Shown here piece after piece: positions 20,927 through 31,202 of a stretch of 64,000 bases of DNA. The stretch is taken from NCBI GenBank assembly GCA_964016985.1, contig OZ024824.1, forward strand, positions 125,648,803 through 125,712,802, written 5' to 3'. The translations under genes and the position numbers were made by a program. The notes below the pieces were generated by a model. It saw nothing but the letters and a program-made list of their open reading frames with translations, was not told the origin of the DNA and did not search any database. Within the stretch, counting starts at the first letter, position 1. Each line of letters starts with the position of its first letter. This stretch comes from Anodontia alba. Its lineage: Eukaryota; Mollusca; Bivalvia; Lucinida; Lucinidae.

Positions 20927-21195
20927 TATATAAGTATAAGGTCATTTGTTGTTTTTTCTTCGTTGCACAACTCAATTAAGGTTTTTTCTCTAAAGATCAA
21001 AGGATTGTGAAGGCTATAATTATACTGTCATATTGCATGGGTAGTTTATTTATGTGACAGTGGGTCAATAAGTTTACCGTAATGAACAGGTTATGAGTAA
21101 CTTTAGAAAGTTCTAACAACTATAGAATACCATTGAGTTTCCTTATATATTTTGTACATTTTTGCAAACGTTCTATAGCCCACAACATTTTTGTT

Positions 21196-21441
21196 TTAAC
21201 CCTTAAAGCGCCAAGAAAATCTGCATCTGAAAATGTCGTCTGCTTATGTCGTCTGCTGCATCTTCTTGCAAACTTTTCAAACTTACAATTTGCATATAGG
21301 CAAACAGTGTGGACCCAGATCAGACTGCTCCTAAAGGAGCAGTCAGATCTTGGTCCACACTGTTTGCAACAATGACTTTTAAAGTAACCAGCAGAAGACA
21401 AAGCAGACGACAATTGTTGTGATTGGCGCTTTAAGGGTTAA
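21196..21441 (+). repeat. P9 element: P8 tips around core A
   Basis: ttaacccttaaagcgcc opens and ggcgctttaagggttaa closes. The centre is a core A hairpin (acagtgtggacccagatcag, ctcctaaaggag, gatcttggtccacactg). The second copy is at 58936. Confidence 0.9.
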
Positions 21442-21781
21442 GTTGGTCAGTACTTGGTACTTGCCTGTCAGCAAACCATCTAAAATTTTCAAAACAAGAA
21501 ACTGAATGGTAGGTTATGTGTCCTGTAATCAACTTCTGCAGCTTCGAAGGCACTGACGCAGATCTTATACTAGGTCATGATAGTGTCAGGGTAATTTGGA
21601 CCCCAAAAGATTTTCTAATTTTGTGTTCAAAACAACCACCCAAAATATGGTTTTGCTAATATCTACTGTCAAGTGGCATATACTTTTTACTGTAGAAGTG
21701 CCTGAATTATACGTTTTGATCAATTCTGATATCAAAGCAGGCAAAAAACACTTTGGAAACAGATGAGGAATTTGGAACTAT
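21442..21781. other. No gene or clear repeat seen
   Basis: Unique-looking AT-rich spacer. Confidence 0.5.
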
Positions 21782-21993
21782 TTAACCCTTGCCCTGCTGA
21801 ATAAATTAAGATGCCACTCCAACTTCTAATTCTCAGCCAGTCAGATTGATTGATCCAGATTATTGATACACAGCCACATACTTAATGACAAACAGTGTAG
21901 ATCCAGATCAGTTGGCTTAAAGAAGCCAACTGATCTGGATCTGCACTGTTTGCACAGGCAGGGCATATCTGGGATCAGCAGTACTAGGGTTAA
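21782..21993 (+). repeat. P2 element, complete
   Basis: ttaacccttgccctgctgaa to cagcagtactagggttaa. Core arms have a slightly shortened centre (ggcttaaagaagcc). Confidence 0.9.
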
Positions 21994-22073
21994 TTGGGAA
22001 CTACATGTATATTTATAAGGAATCAACATGGAATCAACCCGGTGCTCTGTAAGTTTAAGCAGTCTACTATACT

Positions 22074-22805
22074 ACTGTCCTTTCGACATCACTCGGAAAG
22101 ACATTTTTTGCTTTGTGTTTTATTTTAAAGAAAAATATTTTGTTCTGACTTACCATATCTTATCATAAACTATTTGTCTTATCTGTTTCTGTGTTTTGTT
22201 CTCAAATATGTACCCTAAAGTCAAATTTAACCCTTGTCATGTTGAACCCGGATATGCCCTGCTTTTGCAAACAATGTAGATCCAGATCACTGATCTGGAT
22301 CTGCACTGTATGTCATTCAGTATGTAAATTTATGTCAACAACATGTACCGAGTAATCTGATTGGCTGAAAATTAGAAATGGGAGTGCCATCTTAATATAT
22401 TCAGCATGACAAGGGTTAAGGCCAAAAATTGGTCTGACCTATGCAATTTCTATTATGTAAAGAGATTTTGTAGAATTTTTGTCTAAGAAAATATTTTTTA
22501 CTTTTCTTTGCTGAATTTGAATTATTGATGTTTCACAACAATATTGTGAGACCTTTAGGAAAATTGAACAAGTGGAACTTGTTAAAAATCTGCTTCCAAG
22601 TTACCTACCCTACAGATTTCAGTATAATTTGCATTCATTTTTCTCTGGATGTTTTTAAAAACCAATGACTAGAATAAAACTATTTGTGCATAGGTAGTTA
22701 CGACAGTTGGTTTTGCATTAAATTATGACAAAAGTTTGCAAATTTACTTCTTCTGTGTTAAGCGCCAAGCAAAAAATGACTTTCTGAAAGATGTAGAAAG
22801 CACAG
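22074..22805 (+). repeat. 565-bp repeat, copy 2, interrupted by P2
   Basis: ctactgtcctttcgacatca to gatgtagaaagcacag. Colinear with the copies at 7919 and 48570 except for the 186-bp insertion at 22230. Confidence 0.85.
22230..22415 (-). repeat. P2 element with TTA target duplication inside the 565-bp repeat
   Basis: The uninterrupted copies read aaatttacggcc or aaatttacagcc. Here aaattta is followed by acccttgtcatgttgaa ... gacaaggg and then ttaaggcc. The duplication is therefore TTA (or TA). The core is collapsed to gatccagatcactgatctgg. Confidence 0.88.
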
Positions 22806-22878
22806 TAGTTACCAGGTTTTAAGAGGAAGTTGGGAATCCATTTGAGAAAACCTGGTGTTAAGTTTCAAAGTCACTTCT

Positions 22879-23091
22879 TAATCCATTTTAGACTGAATAA
22901 ACTCCCCACACACTATATATTGGAAGAGTCGAATGTCGGTTTTAGGTATGTCGGTCTATGTGATTTAGATGTTGTTAGAGAAAAATGGCTAAACAATTTG
23001 CCAACAGTGGAGACCCTGATCTGATGTCACAGAATCTGGGACTGCAGTGTTTTTGACAGTTACTCTTTTGGAGGTCTCCAGACAATGGATT
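22879..23091 (+). repeat. P3 element
   Basis: taatccattttagactgaat opens and ctccagacaatggattgag closes. The right core arm is partly lost. Confidence 0.8.
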
Positions 23092-23289
23092 GAGCTGTTA
23101 GAATATTTTGGGGAAATTATAGGATTTAAATTCTTGGATTCAATACCATGTTAAAAATAATTGAGGGTTTGTATTTCATTAATTATGAGATGATCTGTAC
23201 CCAGCATTCAGACAATTGGAGTAACTCTGCCAGAAGTCTGTTTGCTTTAACTGTTGTAATTGTCTCCCTTCATTTAGTGATCCACACAC

Positions 23290-23450
23290 CATACCAGATC
23301 AATTAGTGTAGACCTGGATAAAACTGCTGCAGCAGTTTGATCAGGGTGCTGCTGCAGTTTGCCACAGTTTAGACTCATCACGAGGTAGTCAAATAGATGT
23401 GTTCAAATTTTAGGATGAGTACAGGAAGAGTTAAGGTAGTTGAATATTTA
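23290..23450 (+). repeat. P4 element, cut at right by another insertion
   Basis: Core agtgtagacctggataaaac / gcagtttgatcagggtgc, then gttcaaattttaggatgagt to ggtagttgaatattta, where the TTA-flanked element starts. Confidence 0.7.
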
Positions 23451-23996
23451 GGCCTAAAAAATAAATGTTATGTTTCCGATTACCCAACCAACTGTCAAAA
23501 AATGCGCCAACTGTAATTTTTTTTTTTTTTTTTTTTTTTTTCCACATGAAGAAAAAAAAAAAATTAATCCACAACCAACCTTGGACAATCCCGGTTTTTA
23601 TATATGTTGGTTACATAATTTGTCCGTACCAATTTTCGGATATTGTCAGTCTTCATTGTTCATTTATTTTTTCCAATATGGCTGCACCCTTACAAGCCAA
23701 ACCAAGCACATTAGTGCAGTTTATTTCGAAGCGTGCAGCTACATCTCGGCCTAAAATAAAATAAAAGCTGTTTAATACAGTTCCCCTTTATCATCGGTAT
23801 TCAAAAATGGTCAAATGTTTGGTAAGAGAAGTTAAAATATTTTAAGATTCTATTAAAAAAAAAAAAAAAAAAATTTGATCCACCAATCATAATTTGACTT
23901 GGAAAAAAAAGGAGAGGGAAAAAAAAGTTGCCAAACCTACCAACCCTATGGCAAATTGGTGATGAAATTGGAAACAGAACATTTATTTTTTAGGCC
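23451..23996. mobile_element. TIR element of 546 bp with TTA target duplication
   Basis: Ends ggcctaaaaaataaatgtt and aacatttattttttaggcc are inverted copies; the similarity runs on through tgtttcc. TTA flanks both sides. The interior has long T and A runs and a CpG-containing segment (caatatggctgcacccttac). A 3-bp TTA duplication fits PIF/Harbinger-type non-autonomous elements, but no transposase supports that. Confidence 0.75.
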
Positions 23997-24549
23997 TTAA
24001 GATAATTACAATAAAAGCATTCTATATACTTCCAGTTATAGACAGTGAAGACACAGGCCACTCAGCACATCAGCTGTTCACATGCACAAAAGAACTCCAG
24101 TGTTACTATATATTCCCTTCTGGGATTTTCCTAGTCTTAATTTGGGGCCACAGATCGACCTTGTTTTCCCAATTTAGAGACAAAAATTCCCCAAATCTGT
24201 AAAAAAATTCCCAATTTCTCTTTTATCAACATTTATAGTAAAATTAGAATCATCATTATATTTTTTAGTTTATTAATTGCTAAATAATTCTCTAAAGTTC
24301 AAATCAATGACAGCATTGAAAAACACAGACTGAATCATGTTTTTAACTGATTTGGAATAAAAAAGTATTTTATTTCTTCCAGTCTGCTTTTCCCAGTTTT
24401 GTAGATTCACACACTATACTTCCCAAATTCAAAGGCCCCTGATCCCTAGTTCCAAAGAGTAGAAAAATCTCTGCCCTAATTATTAGGATATCTTAGCTCC
24501 AAATTTAAATACATATATTTTGCTACTTGGTGGTTACAGTTCAAGTCCT
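23997..24549. other. No gene or clear repeat seen
   Basis: AT-rich; no notable inverted repeat or open frame. Confidence 0.5.
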
Positions 24550-24672
24550 AAAAGTTCGAACATTTTATTCTAAAGTCTAAATTTTATTTTTACCCACTTG
24601 TTTCTTAAAATACTTAGTGGAATTAAAGTACTCAGTGGAATGGCAATCAGTGTAGACCCTGATCAGACTTTT
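24550..24672 (+). repeat. P10 element, left part, with 21-bp duplication
   Basis: gaacattttattctaaagtc, then tacttagtggaatt repeated as tactcagtggaatggc, then the left core arm agtgtagaccctgatcagac. The right arm is missing. Confidence 0.7.
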
Positions 24673-25724
24673 TTCACTATTGATTATTTGAACTTCTATT
24701 TTTAGAAACATGGACCAAAGGTCATGTAATGAGACGTACAAATTAAGAGTATTTATAATGAAAGACTAGAAACATGGCTGCAAACATCTGCTTTGTCTTG
24801 AAACAACCTTTATCTTAAATGAACCTAGTTATGCTATATTATGCTGTTGCATTTTAGGTTATATAGAAACATAAAATAAAACCCATATATTATAATAAAC
24901 TATTATTTGACATGAGTTATGGGATATCCGATTGTACAATCAATAATCAGTCGGTTTCAGTTTCCCGATAATCGATTGTGATTTTCCTCGCCGATTCCCA
25001 ACCCTACCTTGGGACTTAGGTGAACTGTAAAGACCCCGATCAGCTTCCACACACATTTGGAACCTTTGAGATTCATTTGAAAAATAAGAAAAGTATCATT
25101 CATGCTGAAATTAGAAAAAAATATCAACATTCATCTTATCCAGAGTTATGCATTTGGGTGTACAAGTACCAAAAAGCATTTCCAAACACCCGCTTTATCT
25201 GGAACCTTGGACTGTAACCATTTTAATTGCAAAAGTTTATTGTGAGATAACAGGTGATTCCAAGAAAACTTGGCTGTAACATATATATGACGAGATGGTA
25301 ATAAGTATATCCTTGAAAACCAATCATTATTTTCTTGGCAAATCATCATACACATATTATAACTCAAACTAGTCATTCTAGAAAGGGCCTTAATCCATGT
25401 ATAAACAACAAAGCCATGATCAGCCCCTATCCAGCTCACAGTTGCACAGTCTGATCTTACCTGAAAAGGTATGGATACAATAAGAATCTGGTGGGCAAAA
25501 CAAAGGTTCTGATCATACAAAGTGGAAGGGCAAGCTGATATGCACCAATGCTGTTGGTATATGTGTGAAGGCCCTGTGTTGAGTGGCTCATCCCTCAAAA
25601 AATAAGTAAAAAAGCTTTTCCTTCTGCAAAACTCATGCTGAACATCTTGCAGAGATATGGGTGTATCGTGTGAAAAAGGACTTCATATATAAACATTAGA
25701 AATGGATTATGCCATATGTGGTCA
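24673..25724. other. About 1 kb without recognised repeat; no supported gene
   Basis: A 150-codon frame on the minus strand (25146-25598) is the longest non-repetitive frame outside the main exon, but it has no recognisable motif, splice context or codon bias. The rest is AT-rich. Confidence 0.45.
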
Positions 25725-25790
25725 GTGAAGGCCCAGACCAATCTGCTCATTTGTGCAGTCTAATCAGGACCTGTGTTGTCCACTTATATA
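25725..25790. repeat. Solo core A-like hairpin
   Basis: gtgaaggcccagaccaatct / gtctaatcaggacctgtgtt around gctcatttgtgc. Confidence 0.55.
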
Positions 25791-26031
25791 ATCACTGGAT
25801 ACTTTAGAATATATGGACAGAGAAGACTTTATAAAAAACGTCTATCTAAAAGATGGATGTCAGAGATGTACCACTAAATCTGTTTTGACCAAAAATTTCT
25901 GATTTCACTATAGAGACCTTAAGGTATCAACCATAGGCATACCACTCATTTGCACATTACGCATGTGCGTAACATGCGTAAGAAAAATATTTACAATAAA
26001 GTGACATTAACAAATATTTTGCTCCTTTACC

Positions 26032-26096
26032 ATAGGGGCTGTTCTTAATAGAAAGAATTTGCTCTTTCCTTTAAGAGTAGCCCCTATTTTGGATGT
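26032..26096. repeat. Short inverted repeat
   Basis: aggggctgttcttaa and ttaagagtagcccct face each other. Family unknown. Confidence 0.6.
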
Positions 26097-26487
26097 GATT
26101 CTATGCATAATTCTTTAAGATTTTCCTGGGTGTAAGTAAAATTCCATTCTGTATACACCAGTCAACAGTCAGCCTACCCTGACTGTGGGATGCTCCTTTC
26201 TAGAGGAGGCTTATTTTCACCAATCTTGGTATATGCATTGATATTGTGGAGATCTGGTTTGGGATTGCTAATGGGCAAATTTCATCAATTTCTGACAGAG
26301 TTATCTGCCCGGGAAACATCTATATTTTCGTTTCAGGATGATAACTAGTAAAAATCAATGGATTTTCACCAAACTTGCTATGTGCTTTAATAGTTTAGAG
26401 ATCTGCTTTGAGAATTCTAATGGGCAAATTTTGTCAATTATCTGACCATGATACAATAGTGACAGGGTATTATCGTTTCACGCTTTT

Positions 26488-26832
26488 ATTATACCCCCGG
26501 CATACAAAGTATGTCAAGGGGTATATAGTTTTTGTCTTTCCATCTGTTCGTCCATCTGTCCGTCCATCCGTTTGAACGAATGTTAACATTTGGCATCAAA
26601 GTTTTGCGTGAAGTTTTTCCTTTTGCATATATTTTTGAAAGCTTACACTTTAGGATGTTGATGTGTGGTTATTGTTACTACTAGATGATTACAGAATAGC
26701 TGACATAATTCTGCTGATGCTGCTGACCCAAGGTCAAGGTCACAGACTTAGAAATGACGCCGGCCAGGGGTATTCATGACCCTCTGGGCACTTGCTCTAG
26801 TTTGGCAAATAATTATTGACACTTTTCTAATG
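26488..26832 (+). mobile_element. Helentron-like short element
   Basis: Starts tatacccccggcatac...gtcaaggggtatatag (5' hairpin), followed by a (tcca/tccg)n stretch and a body with gacccaaggtcaaggtcac. Ends cacttgctctagttt. The layout matches the 13788 and 49182 elements. No coding capacity. Assignment to Helentrons rests on structure alone. Confidence 0.6.
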
Positions 26833-26945
26833 CCATAAAAAATATGTTGTGGTACTCATTAAAAGCACCTCACCGGGGCTCTTCTAATGAGTGTCCATAA
26901 TGTTTTCATGCATAAATAAGAAAAATATCAGTACTTTCCAGGCTT
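26818..26945. repeat. P5 element, left tip lost
   Basis: Core C arms gtactcattaaaagcacctc and ggctcttctaatgagtgtcc; adjoins the end of the 26488 element. Confidence 0.75.
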
Positions 26946-27013
26946 AAAAAGACAGACCCTGATCAGAGTGTAGAGATATGAAGGCTAACCTCTGTATTTG
27001 TTAGGCACTCGTG

Positions 27014-27231
27014 TTTAACCCATTTAAGCCTAGCATACCATAAAAGGGACATCAGCAAACAGTGTAGACCCAGATCAAATTCCACAGATCAGGGTCTACA
27101 CTGTTTGCATTAAATACAGGAATTTCTATAAATCATGGTATAATAAAAACTAAGCAGACACCCCCTTATATTGGAAATGGACCGGTCCAAAGAGTGAAGG
27201 TAGAAGAGTCCATTCGGCATAAATGGGTTAA
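27014..27231. repeat. P3-related palindrome, variant
   Basis: ttaacccatttaagcctag and cggcataaatgggttaa are inverted tips. Core A arms acagtgtagacccagatcaa and gatcagggtctacactg. The body differs from typical P3. Confidence 0.8.
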
Positions 27232-27331
27232 AGGTACATTTTCTCATGTTGGGACTCATTTGATGGAATCCTTATCTCTAACACAGACTTTTCCACCTGC
27301 TTTAACAGGGTAACAGGGGTCAGGCTGATTT

Positions 27332-27531
27332 ACCGTAATAATTTACCGTAATAATCCTATGTATTGGGACAGACAGGCCTGAGCAAACAGTGTAGTCCCT
27401 GATCAGACGCAGCATTGGCACTCATCCGGCAGTTTTAAAGCACATCGCAGAGAGTAAAATTGACTCGTATAAATTTTCGGATAGGTACGGTAAGGAGTTA
27501 TGGTGTCCCGGTATTTAGGGTAAATGCGGTA
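27332..27531 (+). repeat. P4 element
   Basis: taccgtaataatttaccgta opens and ggtatttagggtaaatgcgg closes. Only the left core A arm is kept (acagtgtagtccctgatcag). Confidence 0.8.
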
Positions 27532-27555
27532 GATTGGGTATGTTGGTATACCTTT

Positions 27556-27868
27556 GAAGGTTTGTTTGTTTGTGTTGAGGTTTTACGGCCCAGTCAACCC
27601 AGTAGGGTCATGTCGTTCGCGGTCAGTTTACCTAACCACACGTTTACTGGGCAGGCTTAGTCCTCTAAGCGGTTAACCAGTATTGTGCACATTCTTTCGC
27701 CAGAAACTGACAACTGCCCTTCTTGAATCAGCGGAAGGGAGAGAATGACCATAGAAAATATTTCATGATCAATCTCCATTAAAGAATGTTGCCGACTTCG
27801 GCAGGGGTCGAACCCGCAACCTCCTGTTCTCCACGCATGCAACTGTGCCACTGAGGCCAGGCTTTGTA
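27556..27868 (-). mobile_element. tRNA-derived SINE, full length
   Basis: On the minus strand the head has an A-box-like TGGCACAGTTGCATGCG segment and a B box GGGTTCGACCCC (27804-27815). The body follows, then the shared 3' domain GGTTGACTGGGCCGTAAAAC with a (CAAA)n tail near 27558-27575. RNA polymerase III internal promoter elements are visible. The same 3' domain recurs at 28086, 42350 and 46262. Confidence 0.85.
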
Positions 27869-27875
27869 GTTTTAC

Positions 27876-27915
27876 CATGCTGGGTAAAATCTTCAGCAGA
27901 TTTACAAACTTTCAA
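27876..27915 (+). repeat. P1 left-tip fragment
   Basis: ttaccatgctgggtaaaatc then ttcagcagatttacaaac. Confidence 0.6.
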
Positions 27916-27938
27916 ATGTAATAGCCGAAATACAAACA

Positions 27939-28145
27939 AGCTTGGTGGCTCAGTCAGATGGGCATCTGACTGGTGATCAGGAGGTCACGGGTTTGATTCC
28001 CGCCGGTACCGGCAACAAAGAATGTTCACAAATACTTGTTTACCTGGCAGGGAGTAAGCCTTCCCAGGAAAAGTGTACTTAGGTAAACTGACTGCACTGG
28101 ACATGACTCTAATGGGTTGACTGGGCCGTAAAACCTCAACTCAAT
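27939..28145 (+). mobile_element. tRNA-derived SINE, shorter body
   Basis: Head cttggtggctcagtcagatg (A box) and gggtttgattccc (B box, 27989-28001), then a short body and the 3' domain aatgggttgactgggccgta. It lies 70 bases from the SINE on the other strand. Confidence 0.85.
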
Positions 28146-28694
28146 CAGAGTGATCTTCCTTGTGGGTGGAGCTGGAAAACCAGTTGGCCTCAATTCTTCA
28201 AATATATCAGCAAAGTAATTGCAATATTAGCTGCCAATTTAGATTGCAGCTGTACTACTTTTTCAACATATTAATTATAAGTGCAGTCATGATTTTTCGC
28301 TGGAACAATTTGGTCCACTGATGAAGAAGTGTTATCAGTTATCTGGGAACTGTGATCTGGGTCTAAACTGTTTCCTTATGCCTATCTGTCCCAGGATTTG
28401 GGGTTGTTTCTGTAAAGTGCATTGTGGGAAAGCCAGACCCATTTCACAAATTTGAGACAATCATAATAGTCTGACTGTTGATTGTTCACTTGTCTTCTGC
28501 TCAACAAGACAGGTCTAGTGAGTATAAATTAATGGAATTTTACCGATCTTGACATAGCATGGGATTTCCATGTTTTAATTTTAGTATGTATTGTGCTATA
28601 ATGGTCTGTTTAATATCAGCCTGTGCATTTGTGCATGCCAATTAGTCTTTGCTGTCAGGCCCTGAAGATGCTTTGGGTCCTTGACTACCCAAAG
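28146..28694. other. No gene seen
   Basis: A P4-like right arm (tgatctgggtctaaactgtt, tatctgtcccagg) near 28360; otherwise no recognised feature. Confidence 0.45.
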
Positions 28695-28770
28695 AGTGCC
28701 ATGCAAAGACTCTGATTAGACTGCATGGATGTGCAGGCTGATCTGAATCTTTGTTGGGGGCACATGCAAT
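28695..28770. repeat. Solo core A-like hairpin
   Basis: tgcaaagactctgattagac and ggctgatctgaatctttg face each other around catggatgtgc. Confidence 0.6.
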
Positions 28771-28884
28771 CTTGTAGGAAGTGCTGAGATTTTACCACAT
28801 GATGATGTGTTTTCTAAAAGCTCCTGAAGAAGTGCCAAACAGTATAGACTCTGATCAGATGCAGCATTCATCTGGTCAGTCATA

Positions 28885-29072
28885 GGTCTAGATAAGGGAG
28901 GGTATCCAGTAAATATTTTTCTAATTTCTCCACGAAAACATATGTTGTGGGTACTCATTAGAAGTGCCTCAGAGAGGTGCATCTAATGAGTATCCACAAC
29001 ATATGTTTTTGTGGAGAAATAAGAAAAATATCAATACTTTTGGATTGAAAAAAGCACCTTAACTGGTGCTGT
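28885..29072. repeat. P5 element
   Basis: taggtctagataagg to ccttaactggtgctgtg, with core C arms gtactcattagaagtgcctc and gtgcatctaatgagtatcc. Confidence 0.85.
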
Positions 29073-29318
29073 GGGTCTACACAGTTTGCTCAGGTCTGTA
29101 TTAATAATTAGGGTAAATACAGTATTTACCATATGCCTAAGATGAGCTCTTGCAATCAGGTGAGCAGTTCAGGTCGGCTCCAAGGCTGTTGATTGTAAGT
29201 CCTGTTGGGTATATGAGCATCTGAATTTGCTGATGAAATGAATTCTGAAAAAAAAAGAAATAAACTATTTATACTTACCCTAAATATTGGAACCCTTACC
29301 ACTTTATCAATTCATAGG

Positions 29319-29745
29319 TCCAGATAAAGCTCTTATTTTTTCAGCTGAAAAGTACAGTACTGATATTTTTCTTATTTCTCCATTAAAACATATCTTGTGG
29401 GTAATCATTAGAAGTGCCTCATTGAGGTGCTTCTAATAAGGGGCTTCTAATGAGTACCTACAACATGTTTTCATTGAGAAATAAGAAAAATATCAGGGCC
29501 CAGTTGTTCAAAGTATTGTTAGCTTAACAAGCTCGCTAGTGGTCAAAATATTAACTGTTCCAGTAAGTGCAATATCCAATTCACAGTTATTTTTGTTGAA
29601 AAATTTGAGTAGCTGCAAAAGCTACTCACATTTTTTCAGCAAAAATATTAACATATATGCCATAATTAGTGATCAAAGTTTTAACCATAGGTTAACTAAC
29701 GACATTGTTAGTTTTGAACAACTGGGCCCAGATTTGGAGCTATGT
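29319..29745. repeat. P5 element interrupted by P7
   Basis: ataggtccagataaagct to ataagaaaaatat, then P7, then gatttggagctatgtt. The right half of the core is duplicated (gtgcttctaataa, gggcttctaatgag). Confidence 0.8.
29494..29729 (-). repeat. P7 element, copy 2, nested in P5
   Basis: Tips cagggcccagttgttcaaag and ttttgaacaactgggccca. The stem is shorter than in the other copies (tgagtagctgcaaaagctactca). Confidence 0.88.
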
Positions 29746-29787
29746 TACCATAGCTGTCCAAAAAAAAGTTTTTAATAGTAAGTCTTT

Positions 29788-29923
29788 TTGTGTCCTTAAA
29801 ATGCAGGATAAATGGCAAACAGTGTAGACCCAGATCATAGGCTGCAGAATGCAGCATCTGATCTGTGTCTACACGGTTTGCTCAGGCCTTTCTGTCTAAA
29901 CACTCAAGAGTAAATTTGGTAGC
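29788..29923 (+). repeat. P4 element, core and right part
   Basis: Core arms acagtgtagacccagatcat and atctgatctgtgtctacacg around gctgcagaatgcagc. Confidence 0.75.
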
Positions 29924-30124
29924 TGTTCATGGAGCATTTTTTTTATGCTGCTTGCTTCCTGTATATTCTTGCCAACTGCCAAGTGAATTTGAGCAGCACC
30001 AGAAAAAGGGGTCTCAGGGGGCATATGTGAACCCTGAAGGCCAAGGTCAGTCTGTACATCTGCAAAGTCTGATCAGGGTTGTCATTCATTGATCTTTTCT
30101 ACCATGTCAAGTAATTCTGTAAGC

Positions 30125-30186
30125 CAACAGTGAAGGCACTGATCAGACTGCATAAACATGCAGTCTGATCAGTGCCTCCACTGTTG
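30125..30186. repeat. Solo core A-like hairpin, near perfect
   Basis: ccaacagtgaaggcactgat cagactgca and its complement tgcagtctgatcagtgcctc flank taaaca. No family tips nearby. Confidence 0.8.
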
Positions 30187-30416
30187 GTGTATGCCCCCCA
30201 AGATCCTTTTTCTCATGGTACTTCTCATTCATCATGTTCTTTTTTTTGTGATAAGATATCTTATGGAACCAAATTTCATCCTTCAGGATTTTAGTAATGG
30301 AGTAAAAGTGGTAAAATCATATCACACTGATCTCTTTTTCATGAAGACTACTGTTTGGAGATTTTTTAAATGCCGTGTTTACTTTACTGATTGCCGGTAC
30401 TGTTTTTGCCATTTTA

Positions 30417-30621
30417 AGGCTTTGCATGCTGGGTAAAAATTTCAGCAGACAACATTTTGAAATATTTTTCTGATTTTTGCCAGAAAAACAGGATTTGACA
30501 TTTCATGCAAATTGTCTCCAATGGAGACAATTTGCATGAAATGTCAAATCCTGTTTTCTGGGAAAAATAAGAAAATATTAATTTGGTCTGCCGAATTTGC
30601 CCTGAGAGGGGTAAAAGATAA
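30417..30621 (+). repeat. P1 element, near-perfect palindrome
   Basis: aggctttgcatgctgggtaa to ctgagaggggtaaaagat. Arms gacatttcatgcaaattgtc, loop tccaatgga, gacaatttgcatgaaatgtc. Flanked by ~37-bp imperfect direct repeats (tactttactgattgccggta and tactttactaattaccagca). Confidence 0.9.
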
Positions 30622-30813
30622 GAGCCATGTGTACTTTACTAATTACCAGCACTGTTTTTACCTGCTTTGGAAAAATATTTTAACAGGTGCGTGCTCCTGG
30701 ATTATTTTGTTGTTGTTTGTGCCTGTCAACTCAAGAGCTAGGATCCTTCATCCATCTGCTTCCTGGATATTGGGCATTTATAATTCTTATATCATCATTT
30801 TTTCTGATTTCTT

Positions 30814-31012
30814 AAAGTGCTAATCACAACTGCATCAGACAAACATTAAGTTGATTTTTTTTCTTTTTGTATTTTTTAAGAAAAAAAGGACTTGGTATTT
30901 CATGTGAATCATCTGTCTAGCAGACAATTCACATGAAATGCCAAGTCTTACTTTCTCTGAAAAAAAAAATGAAAAGAAATCAGAATGTCATCTACTATAA
31001 TATTGTTTTGCT
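30814..31012. repeat. P8 element
   Basis: aaagtgctaatcacaactgc to atgtcatctactataatat. Arms gtatttcatgtgaatcatct and gacaattcacatgaaatgcc. Confidence 0.88.
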
Positions 31013-31015
31013 TTT

Positions 31016-31202
31016 TGTAGCAGACGACATTTTAATGTTTTGTTTTCTTAGAAAATAAACCTTGAAATTTCATGTGAATCATCTGCTTGGCAGATGATTC
31101 ACATGAAATGTCAAGACTTATTTTCTAAGAAAAATAAATAAAAAAATATATATATTTAAAAATGTCATCAGCTGCAGTTGTGATTGGCGCTTTTAGGGTT
31201 AA
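31016..31202. repeat. P8 element, abutting the previous one
   Basis: tgtagcagacgacattttaa to gattggcgcttttagggtta. Arms aaatttcatgtgaatcatct and agatgattcacatgaaatgt. Confidence 0.88.

Noticed and set aside
25146..25598. 150-codon minus-strand frame as a gene
   Set aside because: No motif, splice sites, codon bias or neighbour support; within the expected range for chance in 64 kb.
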